A stretch of DNA of 64,000 bases from Sphingomonas sp. 35-24ZXX (GTDB lineage: Bacteria; Pseudomonadota; Alphaproteobacteria; Sphingomonadales; Sphingomonadaceae): assembly GCF_000786215.1 (NCBI RefSeq), contig NZ_JROG01000001.1:124001-188000 (forward strand), in the 5' to 3' direction. Both the position numbers and the translations under genes were made by a program. Below, one piece after another: positions 16,513-24,347 of this stretch (the first letter of the stretch is position 1; each line of letters starts with the position of its first letter). The notes beneath the pieces are model-generated. The model made no database searches. It was given only the letters and a program-made list of their open reading frames with translations, and was not told where the DNA came from.

Positions 16513-18347
16513 AGACTGATCGCCGAAGCGTGATTGCCGGGCTTGCATCACTGACCGCGCTGCCTTCATCCGTCTGGGCACAAGCGCGCAAGCCGCTCGA
16601 CCCCATCGCGCTTAACACGCCGATGGCCGCGCCGCGCTGGGCGCGCATGCAGCGGGATCTGCTTGCCGCGCATACCGCAGCGTGCGAGGTCTATTATCAG
16701 CGCTATGTCGATGCCGACGATGCCTTGAAGTGCTTTGTCCGCTGGGGTGCTAACGATGGCCCTGACGATGCGGCTGAATTCACCAACGATTGGGTGCTGC
16801 TCCACGCGCTTGGCGCATCGAACAAGCTTCTCGACCTCTCGCAGCGGTTCTGGGAAGGCCATTTGCGCCAATATGGCCGCGCTAAAACCCGCGAAGTGGC
16901 GATTGCCCGGGACGGGATGTATCACCGCGATTTTCCGGTCCAGATGGATTGGCAGCACAATGCCGAGGGTCTTTCGACCTTTAACGTGATGGGCCTGAGT
17001 GCGCCCGATGACCCCCGCCTGATCATGCGCACGCGCCGTTTTGCCGATCTTTATACCGGTCGCGATCGCGCAGTCGGCAATTACGATCCGCGCCATCGCG
17101 TGATCCGCAGCCTGATAAACGGCAGTCGCGGGCCGATGTTGCGCAAAGCGACGGCGCTCGATTGGGCGGGCGACCCGTTTGACGCCAGTCGTTTTCACTT
17201 GGAACACGGTGAAGTCAATTACGCCCAGTTCCTAGCGCACTATGAAGAATATACCGATGTTGTCGGCGATAATCCGCTGAACCTGCAGGCCACCACACTA
17301 GGCCTCAATGCGTATGCCTTGGAGCAGGGTAACCGGTTTCGGCAATGGTCGCTCGATTACTTCGAGGCGTGGGCTGAGCGCACCCGCGCCAATGGCGGAA
17401 TCATTCCCAGTAAAGTCGGGCTGAACGGCAAAGTTGCGCCAGACTGGTGGGGCGGCACATATGGCTGGAACTTCTCGCCCGTCGTTCCGCAAACCGGAAA
17501 GCGCGAACACCGCAACCGGGTGCCCCGCTCGATCACCGCATTCTACAATGCCCTGCTGCTCAGTGGCGATATGGAATACATGCACCTGTGGCGGCGTCAG
17601 TCGCAACGGATAAATGATGCCGAACGCCGTATCGACGGCGTGGCCTCCACCCCCACAATGTACGGGCCAGATGGTTGGTATGGCTGGAAGCCCGGTCCCT
17701 ATCGCACCAGCGCGTTCGAAATCTGGTATGCCACGCAAGATCCGCAAGACCGCGCGCTGGCGGGCGACGATCCATGGATTGCGTTCCTTGAGGGCCGCAA
17801 TGCAGGCTACGCCGAAACCGCATTGGCAGAGGATCGCAAGAAGCTGGACGCGCGCGTTGCCGCCAGCCTTGCCGATACCTCCACGGCCGAAACGCGCCTT
17901 GCCGATTGGACGCTTGACTATAACCCTGCCATGGCCAAGGCGCTGGTCCAGACGATGACCGGCGGCCTTCACATCGCTCGTCCATCATGGTCGCGCACCA
18001 GCCCGCCGCAAGGCGGCGTGCCGTTGCATTGTCGCTTGCGCTACTTCGATCCGGTGGCAAAGCGCGCTGGCATACCCGCTGATGTCGCAGCGCTGGTCCA
18101 CGGCATGGCTGACCGCGAAACCCGCGTTACATTGGTCAATCTTGGGACAAGCGTGGGCGAAGTGGTGGTGCAAGGCGGCGCGTTCGGCGAACATAGAATC
18201 GATTTTGTGACGGAATCAGGCATCCGCCGTGATGTGGCTAGCCGGAACTTCACCGTCACGCTCGCACCCGGTTGCGGCGCAGACCTCACCATCGGCATGA
18301 CCCGCTATGCCAACCGGCCCAGCCTCGCGATGCCGTGGAAGCGTTAG
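16509..18347 (+). CDS. Tat-type exported protein of unknown function, possible alpha/alpha-barrel enzyme
   Basis: A 612-residue protein starting GTG at 16509, overlapping the transporter stop (GTGA). The N-terminus VKTDRRSVIAGLASLTALPS...AQA has twin arginines and an AQA cleavage site, so it is probably exported by Tat. The body is rich in Trp and Tyr with helical stretches. Motifs such as GMYHRDFPVQMDWQHNAEGL, LNGKVAPDWWGGTYGWNF and YGPDGWYGWKPGPYRTSAFE resemble active-site walls of (alpha/alpha)n-barrel glycosidases or polysaccharide lyases, and the last 150 residues look like a beta-sandwich. I do not recognise a named family. Coupling to a sugar-acid transporter suggests it releases or modifies an uronate-type substrate in the periplasm. 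The upstream part of the frame (16218-16508) lies inside the transporter gene and is not used. Confidence 0.7.
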   Translation: MKTDRRSVIAGLASLTALPSSVWAQARKPLDPIALNTPMAAPRWARMQRDLLAAHTAACEVYYQRYVDADDALKCFVRWGANDGPDDAAEFTNDWVLLHALGASNKLLDLSQRFWEGHLRQYGRAKTREVAIARDGMYHRDFPVQMDWQHNAEGLSTFNVMGLSAPDDPRLIMRTRRFADLYTGRDRAVGNYDPRHRVIRSLINGSRGPMLRKATALDWAGDPFDASRFHLEHGEVNYAQFLAHYEEYTDVVGDNPLNLQATTLGLNAYALEQGNRFRQWSLDYFEAWAERTRANGGIIPSKVGLNGKVAPDWWGGTYGWNFSPVVPQTGKREHRNRVPRSITAFYNALLLSGDMEYMHLWRRQSQRINDAERRIDGVASTPTMYGPDGWYGWKPGPYRTSAFEIWYATQDPQDRALAGDDPWIAFLEGRNAGYAETALAEDRKKLDARVAASLADTSTAETRLADWTLDYNPAMAKALVQTMTGGLHIARPSWSRTSPPQGGVPLHCRLRYFDPVAKRAGIPADVAALVHGMADRETRVTLVNLGTSVGEVVVQGGAFGEHRIDFVTESGIRRDVASRNFTVTLAPGCGADLTIGMTRYANRPSLAMPWKR

Positions 18348-18350
18348 AGC

Positions 18351-19849
18351 CTAACTGCCGGGTTTGATGTACGGGATCGGCGCGAGCAGTTTGCGCTCTT
18401 CCCCGCGCGGGTCGCGCTCAACGCGGATGGCTCGGTCAAAGATCATCGTCTCGCGCCGTTCAAGCGTATAGCGCGGCCATTGTGGCAGTTTTCCGCCATT
18501 GGGATCGCCGTTGCGTGCCAGCCTGATAAATGCATCGGCCATCTGTTCTGCCAGAGCTGCCGCCTCAACCGTCGTGCCGGTGCGGGCAGAGGGCAAATGC
18601 GTGTTGGCGAAGACCAGCCCGATGTCGAGCGTGTGAAATGCGCCCAATACGCCGCCCGCTTCGGGCGCAGGGAAATCAAGTTGGTACATCCAGGTCGGGC
18701 CGGGAGCGGCTTCTGTCCCTTGGCGGGCGCGCATTTCGGCCTGTACCAGATGGCCCGGCCATGATCGCGTTGCGGTGGACATCGCCAGCAGCAATTGCCC
18801 CGGCGTGCGGGCGGGATAGAGCCTGCGGTAATTCTCGACCAACCATTGCGGATCGACGTCTTTAACGATCTGCCCAGTGATTCGTGGGACAAGATTATCC
18901 CATGTCGTATCGCCAGCCTTCAGCGTGGCCGCCAGCCAATAGCCTGTTTCATCATGCGTATTGCCGATAATCAGCGGTATCGCTGCCGCTTCTGCGGGCG
19001 CATCAGGGTAGAATGGATGGCGCTTCAGGGCACGGTGATCGAGGGTTGAGGCAAAGCTGATTTCACCTTTACCTTCAATCGGGTCCGGCCCGCCCATCGC
19101 TTCAACCAGCCGTTCCATTGGCATTTTGCGGAAGTGCGCAAAATCATGCGTACCGGCTGCGGCCATCCAAGCGGCAGCGCGACGGGTCGCGTTCATAGGC
19201 CCAATTGCGGTCACATGCTGTCCGCTCATCGTTGCAGCGCTATGGAACAAGGGCTGCGCTTGCTCCATCGCCATCAACGACACGACTTTGGCCCCGCCGC
19301 CCGATTGACCAAAGATCATCACCCGGGCAGGATCGCCACCAAACCCGGAAATGTTGTCACGCACCCATTCCAGCGCCAAGCAGATGTCGAGGTTGCCGAC
19401 GTTGCCGGATTCGGCAGGGCCGCCAAGGTTGGCAAAATAGCCATAGCCAAATCCGGCAAGGCGGTGGTTGAGCGCTAAAACCACCACATCTCCACGCAAG
19501 ACCAGATTGCAGCCATCATAAAGCGGATCTGATCCTGCCGTGTGCATGTGCACCGCCGTGCAGATAGACCATAACCGGCCTGCGCGCCTGATCCAGCGCG
19601 GGCGTCCAGATGTTCAGAAACAGGCAGTCTTCGCTGGTCGGCTCTTTAGCTCGGGTTTGCGGCGCGGCCAGCGCATAATTCTGTGCCGGCCGCACATCGG
19701 CCCAGGCTTTTGGCAATGCCGCGCGGGCAAAACGGACTGGCTGCGTATCTGCACCATAACGCACGCCGCGAAACACCAGAACGCCGCCTTCGCGTACGCT
19801 TTATGCGGCCGTGGCGCGTGGCCGCTACAGGATCGGATTGGCCAGTCAC
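18351..19849 (-). pseudogene. Carboxylesterase (type B, COesterase) broken by two frameshifts
   Basis: Three consecutive minus-strand frames make up one carboxylesterase/lipase. Frame A (from GTG at 19849) reads VTGQSDPVAATRHGRIK. It should continue into VREGG, but an extra A in an AAA run near 19800 shifts it. Frame B gives VREGGVLVFRGVRYG up to VMVYLHGGA (oxyanion-hole HGG). There a GCAC/ATGC-type 4-base duplication near 19545-19555 shifts to frame C (18351-19553). Frame C carries AGSDPLYDG, the nucleophile elbow GQSGGGAK and the His region GAFHTLDIGLVF, to the end. Each shift is +1 and no other damage is seen. The gene lies 10 bases past the LysR stop on the same strand, in the kdgD-lysR unit, and may have deacetylated or deesterified the locus's substrate. 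Confidence 0.8.
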
Positions 19850-19859
19850 GATTGGCGGG

Positions 19860-20750
19860 TTATTCCGTCACGGTTTGCAAGCATAGACGACGCACTGCCC
19901 CCAACGCGGGATTTGCGTTTTCCCGCTTCCACGCCATGAACAATTCCACTGGCTTTTCGGGCTTGGTCACCAGCTTGCGGAATTCGACTGCATCAGGGTG
20001 AAGGTCAGCGGCAGATTGCGGGACGATGGCAGCGGCAACACCTGCACGCACGAGCCCTAACATCGAGTGGATTTGGGTGACATGCTGCAGCACTTGCGGG
20101 CTGATCGCAGCCTCATCAAAATAGCGCATCAGCATGTCGTTGAAATAGCCCGCTCCTTTGCGCGAATACATCACCAAATGGCGCGCATCGAGATCGGCCA
20201 GTGTCAGTTCGTCCCTTGCCGCGCGGTCATCTCCAGTGGGCAGCGCAACCATCAGCGGTTCGGACAGGACCAGCGTGGTGTCGAATTCGCTGCGAACGAT
20301 CGGCGGACGCATGAAGGCCAGATCAACCATGCCGGTCAGCAATGCCTCGGTCTGCTCGCTTGATACCATTTCGTGCAGTTCAAGATCGATGTTGGGCAAC
20401 GCTGCACCGGCATCGGCAACGATCCGGGGTACCAGCGAATAGCCCGATACCGCCGTGAAGCCGATGGATACTTTGCCTGTATCGCCCTTCGCTACGCGGC
20501 GTGCTGAAAGCGCTGCATTCTCGGCAAGCCGGACAATCCGCCGCGCCTCGATCAGGAACACGCGGCCCGCGGGCGTTAGTGCCACATTGCGGCTTGTGCG
20601 CTCCAGCAAGGTCACATCCAAAATGCGTTCAAGCAACTGGATCTGACGACTTAGCGGTGATTGCGTCATGTTGAGGCGCCTTGCCGCGCGGCCGAAGTGG
20701 AGTTCTTCGGCGGCGGCGACGAAGCAGCGAAGTTGGCTCAATTCGAACAT
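19860..20750 (-). CDS. LysR-family transcriptional regulator of the sugar-acid locus
   Basis: A 296-residue LysR regulator. The winged-helix domain at 1-60 has FELSQLRCFVAAAEELHFGR and MTQSPLSRQIQLLER, and the effector-binding domain at about 90-290 begins VSIGFTAVSGYSLVPRIVAD. It lies 19 bases downstream of the dehydratase gene and 10 bases before the esterase pseudogene, so it is cotranscribed with both rather than divergent. A role in sensing the locus substrate or an intermediate is likely by position. Confidence 0.9.
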   Translation of the reverse strand: MFELSQLRCFVAAAEELHFGRAARRLNMTQSPLSRQIQLLERILDVTLLERTSRNVALTPAGRVFLIEARRIVRLAENAALSARRVAKGDTGKVSIGFTAVSGYSLVPRIVADAGAALPNIDLELHEMVSSEQTEALLTGMVDLAFMRPPIVRSEFDTTLVLSEPLMVALPTGDDRAARDELTLADLDARHLVMYSRKGAGYFNDMLMRYFDEAAISPQVLQHVTQIHSMLGLVRAGVAAAIVPQSAADLHPDAVEFRKLVTKPEKPVELFMAWKRENANPALGAVRRLCLQTVTE

Positions 20751-20769
20751 AACTTCGCTCCTAGGTGTT

Positions 20770-21699
20770 TCAACTCACTTCGGCGAGTGCCTTGCTTGAA
20801 ACGCGCTTGATCAATCCGCGCAGTTCAACATGTTCGGCCTCGGTCAAATCGGTCAATGGTGCGCGCACGGGCCCAACCGCGCGCCCGACAATCCGGCACC
20901 CGGCCTTGACGATGGACACAGCATAGCCCCGGCTGCGATTGCGCAAACCAATATAGGGCAGCACGAAATCGCGCAGTTGCGATTGGACGAAGGCGTGATC
21001 GCCCGTGCGCACCGCATTATAAAACGCCAGCGCCCATTCCGGCATGAAGTTGAAGATGGCTGATGAATAGGTCGTCACGCCCATTGTCAGATACGGCGTG
21101 GCATAAGTTTCCGCTGTCGGAAGTCCGCCGATGTAGGTCAACCGGTCACCCATGCGGTTATAGACGCGCTGCATCAGTTCGATGTCACCAACGCCGTCCT
21201 TGAACCCAACCAGATTGGCGTTGCGTTCGCAAAGCCGGGCCAGAGTGTCATCCTCAAGGATGGCATTGTCGCGGTTATAAACGATCACGCCCATCCCGGT
21301 TGAGCGGCACACCGCCTCGACATGGGCAGCAAGGCCTTCCTGGGTCGAGCCCACAAGGTAGGGCGGCAGCAGCAGCAGGCCATCAGCCCCCGCCTTTTCC
21401 GCCCCGCGCGCAATCTGCGTGGCAATGGCTGTGCCATAACCGCAACCTGAAATAACCGGCACGTCATCCTTGCGCACTTCGCCAGCCGCACGAACCACAT
21501 CGACAGTCTCTTCCGGCGTAAGCGAGAAAAACTCGCCCGTGCCGCCGGCGGCAAACAGCCCGGAGAGGTCATGCTGAAGCATCCAGTTGCAATGATCCTG
21601 GAACGCGGAGAAATCGATGTTGCCATCTGCGGCAAACGGCGTGACGGGAAATGACAGCAGCCCTTCGCCAAGCCGGCGTGCCATTGCTACAGGATCCAT
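20770..21699 (-). CDS. kdgD: 5-dehydro-4-deoxyglucarate dehydratase
   Basis: A 309-residue class I aldolase-fold protein of the DapA family. It converts 5-dehydro-4-deoxy-D-glucarate to 2,5-dioxopentanoate, water and CO2 (EC 4.2.1.41). The opening [17 protein letters not shown], the phosphate/carboxylate-binding [11 protein letters not shown] (G53-E56), Y141 in [10 protein letters not shown] and the Schiff-base lysine K167 in [10 protein letters not shown] fit this subfamily rather than DapA proper (which has a different GTTGE). Its product is the substrate of the dehydrogenase at 10420-11901. It heads the kdgD-lysR-esterase unit. No glucarate or galactarate dehydratase is visible in the window. 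Confidence 0.92.
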   Translation of the reverse strand: MDPVAMARRLGEGLLSFPVTPFAADGNIDFSAFQDHCNWMLQHDLSGLFAAGGTGEFFSLTPEETVDVVRAAGEVRKDDVPVISGCGYGTAIATQIARGAEKAGADGLLLLPPYLVGSTQEGLAAHVEAVCRSTGMGVIVYNRDNAILEDDTLARLCERNANLVGFKDGVGDIELMQRVYNRMGDRLTYIGGLPTAETYATPYLTMGVTTYSSAIFNFMPEWALAFYNAVRTGDHAFVQSQLRDFVLPYIGLRNRSRGYAVSIVKAGCRIVGRAVGPVRAPLTDLTEAEHVELRGLIKRVSSKALAEVS

Positions 21700-22582
21700 T
21701 GCAAGCTCCTCTACATCTGCGACATCGCGCAGTCTTTTCGCTTACAACGGGCTTAGTTGGTCGCCTCCTGCTGGTCCAAACCAAACCCGCGATGGACCGA
21801 TGCACCTATTGGCTAGATCGTCCGGCATGGATGCACGGGAACAGATCGTCGGTATTCCTTCCAACGACCCTGTGTTTCACAATGCCAAATCAAACGAGGT
21901 AGCGCAGGCGACTAAGATTGGCTGCTTTCAGCGGCTTCAGACATTCAAACGTAGTATTCTGGACGTCCAGGTCTGGGTCGAGAGCTGAAATTCAAAGATT
22001 ACCTGCTGGAACGCCCTTATCCTAAACTTTATTGCTCGGTATCTACCAGTTGGATCGCCGGCTCAGCTTTGGACTGGCTGTGTAGCCAAACAGAGACCAC
22101 GGCTTTGGTGCGCAATAGCTTTCAATTCGAGGACCTGCGGGTCAAAAAATGTCACACGAATCGCGCTTCGGTAGAGTTGGATTCCACGCTTTGGAACCGA
22201 ACCCGTTCACAAAAAAATTTTGGGGGCACGATTGATGGACCTGTTTTGCTGATCTTTAAAAATATCGTTATTTTTGAGAGCTATACAAGCGGAATTCGAT
22301 TCCCTCTACCCGCTCCAACCCCTCCTTTGACGGAACCTCCAGAGCTCGCTCCAGGCCTTTGTTTTTCATCGCTTGTCCGCTTCAGCCATGTCCTCCGGCT
22401 TCGAATTTTCTCCTGCATCGGCGGCGCCGGCAGGACCGATAGCTGATCGATCTGCAGCACCTGTCCCCCCATCGGCCTATCCCCCCCAATCGGGGTGTGG
22501 CGATCGGTCGTCTTCTGCTTTGCAATGCCCATCAGACCGCTTGGAACCAGAAGGAGGCAGCGATGGGCAAACTGTTCGGCGG
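21700..22582. other. Long non-coding stretch with an AT-rich core
   Basis: About 880 bases without a convincing gene. The part from roughly 21880 to 22290 is clearly AT-richer than its surroundings and contains the inverted repeat AAAAATA (22258-22264), TCGT, TATTTTT (22269-22275). The final part before 22583 holds the Sel1 gene's ribosome site and a mini-ORF. The AT-rich core could be horizontally acquired DNA, a nucleoid-protein site or a regulatory RNA gene; nothing in it decides. Confidence 0.4.
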
Positions 22583-22589
22583 ATGCTGA
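22563..22589 (+). other. Eight-codon leader mini-ORF overlapping the Sel1 gene start
   Basis: ATG at 22563 follows a very strong ribosome site (AAGGAGG about 6 bases upstream) and encodes MGKLFGGC then TGA at 22587-22589. The Sel1-repeat gene's ATG (22583) overlaps this stop as ATGCTGA. The main start has no comparable ribosome site of its own, so the mini-ORF probably drives its translation by coupling. Confidence 0.5.
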
Positions 22590-23683
22590 CCGGTATGACG
22601 ATCAGGATTGCGACCGTGATTCTTGCGGCCGTTGCTGCATCGAGCCTGATTTCGGTCGATGCGGCGGCCCAGCCGATCGATTGCACCCGCTATGGCAGGA
22701 TCCTGTCCGATCTTGCCAGCGGCCAGTCGGTGACCAGCGAGGACATCGGCTGGGCGCTGGATGTCGAGCGGTTCCAGCGATGCCCCGAGCCCCATCGGCA
22801 GGCTGCCTCCGTGCCGGTGCCCGCGGCCACGCCGGTCGCATCGCCGCCTGCAGGTTCGCAGCCATTCATGCTGCGTGAGGTCCCCGGTCCCCCGCAATGC
22901 CCGGCGGGCGCTCCGCTCAACCTGACGAGCACCGATGCTTGCGATCTCTATGCAGTCGCCCAGGCTTACAGAACCGGCCAGGGCCTGCCGCTCGATCCCG
23001 ATAAAAGCGCCGACTTCATGCTGAAAGCCGCAGGAGCGGGGAATGCCCAGGCGCAGTTTCGTGTCGGCCTGCTGCATATGCCCGAGGACACCAACCCGCC
23101 CAAGAACCCTGCCGCCTATCTGCGCTGGATGCGGTTGGCAGCCGATCAGGGCCATGTGACCGCGCAGGAAAATGTCGCGCATATCTACTACAAGGGCTGG
23201 GGGGTGCCCGTGAACTATGCCGAGGCGGCGCGCTGGTACGCGCGCGCCATGGAGGGCGGATCGGTCTGGGCGGCCACCAGCCTTGGCGTGCAATATGCCA
23301 TCGGCGAAGGGGTGCCCCAAGACCGGGCCAGGGCCGCGCAATTCTATGCCTATGCTGCAGAACGCGGCGAGCCGATGGCGCAGTACATGCTGGGCATCGC
23401 TTATGGGTCTGGCGACGGGGTGCCGTTCGACATCCAGCAGGCGCGCTATTGGCTGCAGAAATCCGCGGCGCAGAATTATGACGGAGCGGCCGAAAAGCTG
23501 GCCGAGGCCGACATGATCTTCGCACGCCAGTCCGCGCGCTCCACCGGTCGCGCCGTCTCCCGGCCGGCTGCGCCTTCCGGACCTTCGCTGGCCGACCAGG
23601 CGATGGAAACCTGGAAGCGGCAACGCAGAGAGAACTGCGCTGCGGCGGCCGCCGGCCGCGACCGCGTGTGCCTGCCCGACTGA
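22583..23683 (+). CDS. Exported Sel1-repeat (TPR-like) protein
   Basis: A 366-residue protein. MLTGMTIRIATVILAAVAAS...AAA is a signal peptide, so it should act in the periplasm or at the envelope. After a Pro/Ala-rich spacer (about 75-100) come at least four or five Sel1-type repeats from about 125 to 295. They show the usual A-x-x-W-Y-x-x-A-x-x-x-G and Y-x-x-G-x-G-V-P-x-D pattern (YYKGWGVPVNYAEAARWYAR, YAIGEGVPQDRARAAQFYAY, YGSGDGVPFDIQQARYWLQK). Such solenoids are scaffolds for protein contacts. The C-terminus is basic with two cysteines. The frame is open upstream to 22373 but lacks a credible start there. It is followed 32 bases later by another small exported protein. Confidence 0.8.
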   Translation: MLTGMTIRIATVILAAVAASSLISVDAAAQPIDCTRYGRILSDLASGQSVTSEDIGWALDVERFQRCPEPHRQAASVPVPAATPVASPPAGSQPFMLREVPGPPQCPAGAPLNLTSTDACDLYAVAQAYRTGQGLPLDPDKSADFMLKAAGAGNAQAQFRVGLLHMPEDTNPPKNPAAYLRWMRLAADQGHVTAQENVAHIYYKGWGVPVNYAEAARWYARAMEGGSVWAATSLGVQYAIGEGVPQDRARAAQFYAYAAERGEPMAQYMLGIAYGSGDGVPFDIQQARYWLQKSAAQNYDGAAEKLAEADMIFARQSARSTGRAVSRPAAPSGPSLADQAMETWKRQRRENCAAAAAGRDRVCLPD

Positions 23684-23715
23684 AACCTCACCCTTTCCAC
23701 CATCAGGATGAACCC

Positions 23716-24228
23716 ATGACACACCGGATCAATGCCCCCGTTGCCCTTGTCGCGCTTGGCGTCATATGCGCGTTTCAGTCCTCGCCGGTCGCTGCCCAGC
23801 CGATGTCCGACAAGGAACGGCTGGACAATATCTGCCGGATCAACCCCGGCTCGGCGCTGTGCACGGCGCGCGCCAAAGGGGTGGTGGCCACCGAGGGCCT
23901 TGACCTGGCCAGCCATGTCAAGGCGGGCGAGCAATCGACCACCAGCCCTGTCACCACGGGCGAATTCGCCCAATGCTGGGCAACCTGGGTCGCCATTCGA
24001 GAGCGTATCGCGCAAAACGGGCGCGAAACCTTTCCGGAAGACTATACGGTGAAAATGCTCGACGGCCGCATTGCCGCATGGCGGTCCGCGCTGGTCGCCA
24101 GCGCCGGCGGCGAAGACGGGATGCAAGGCTATGCCGAACCCGCGCTGGAGCAGGCGCGCGCGCAGGTTGCAGGCCCCAAGATCATTCTCGCTGCCCGCAT
24201 GTCGGGATCGTGCAAGACCGTTCCGTAA
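23716..24228 (+). CDS. Small exported protein of unknown function
   Basis: A 170-residue protein with a signal peptide (MTHRINAPVALVALGVICAF...AAQP). The mature part carries four cysteines (ICRINPG, ALCTAR, AQCWATW, GSCKTV) that could form two disulfides. AGGATGAACCC precedes the start. It lies 32 bases after the Sel1-repeat gene, so the two are probably one transcript and may act together at the envelope. I recognise no domain family. Confidence 0.7.
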   Translation: MTHRINAPVALVALGVICAFQSSPVAAQPMSDKERLDNICRINPGSALCTARAKGVVATEGLDLASHVKAGEQSTTSPVTTGEFAQCWATWVAIRERIAQNGRETFPEDYTVKMLDGRIAAWRSALVASAGGEDGMQGYAEPALEQARAQVAGPKIILAARMSGSCKTVP

Positions 24229-24347
24229 AAAACGCCTTTGACTACGTCTCCGCAGGATCCGCAAGGCGTGGTGTAATCGTGATCGTTCTGGGCCATGGCG
24301 GGTTGCTGGCCTGCCAGGTCGCCTAGCTGTGCCTGCGATGGCGGACA

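Noticed and set aside
20770-21699. Assignment of the aldolase-family protein as 4-hydroxy-tetrahydrodipicolinate synthase (DapA)
   Set aside because: The GTGEFF motif, VYNRDNA segment and sugar-acid context fit 5-dehydro-4-deoxyglucarate dehydratase better.
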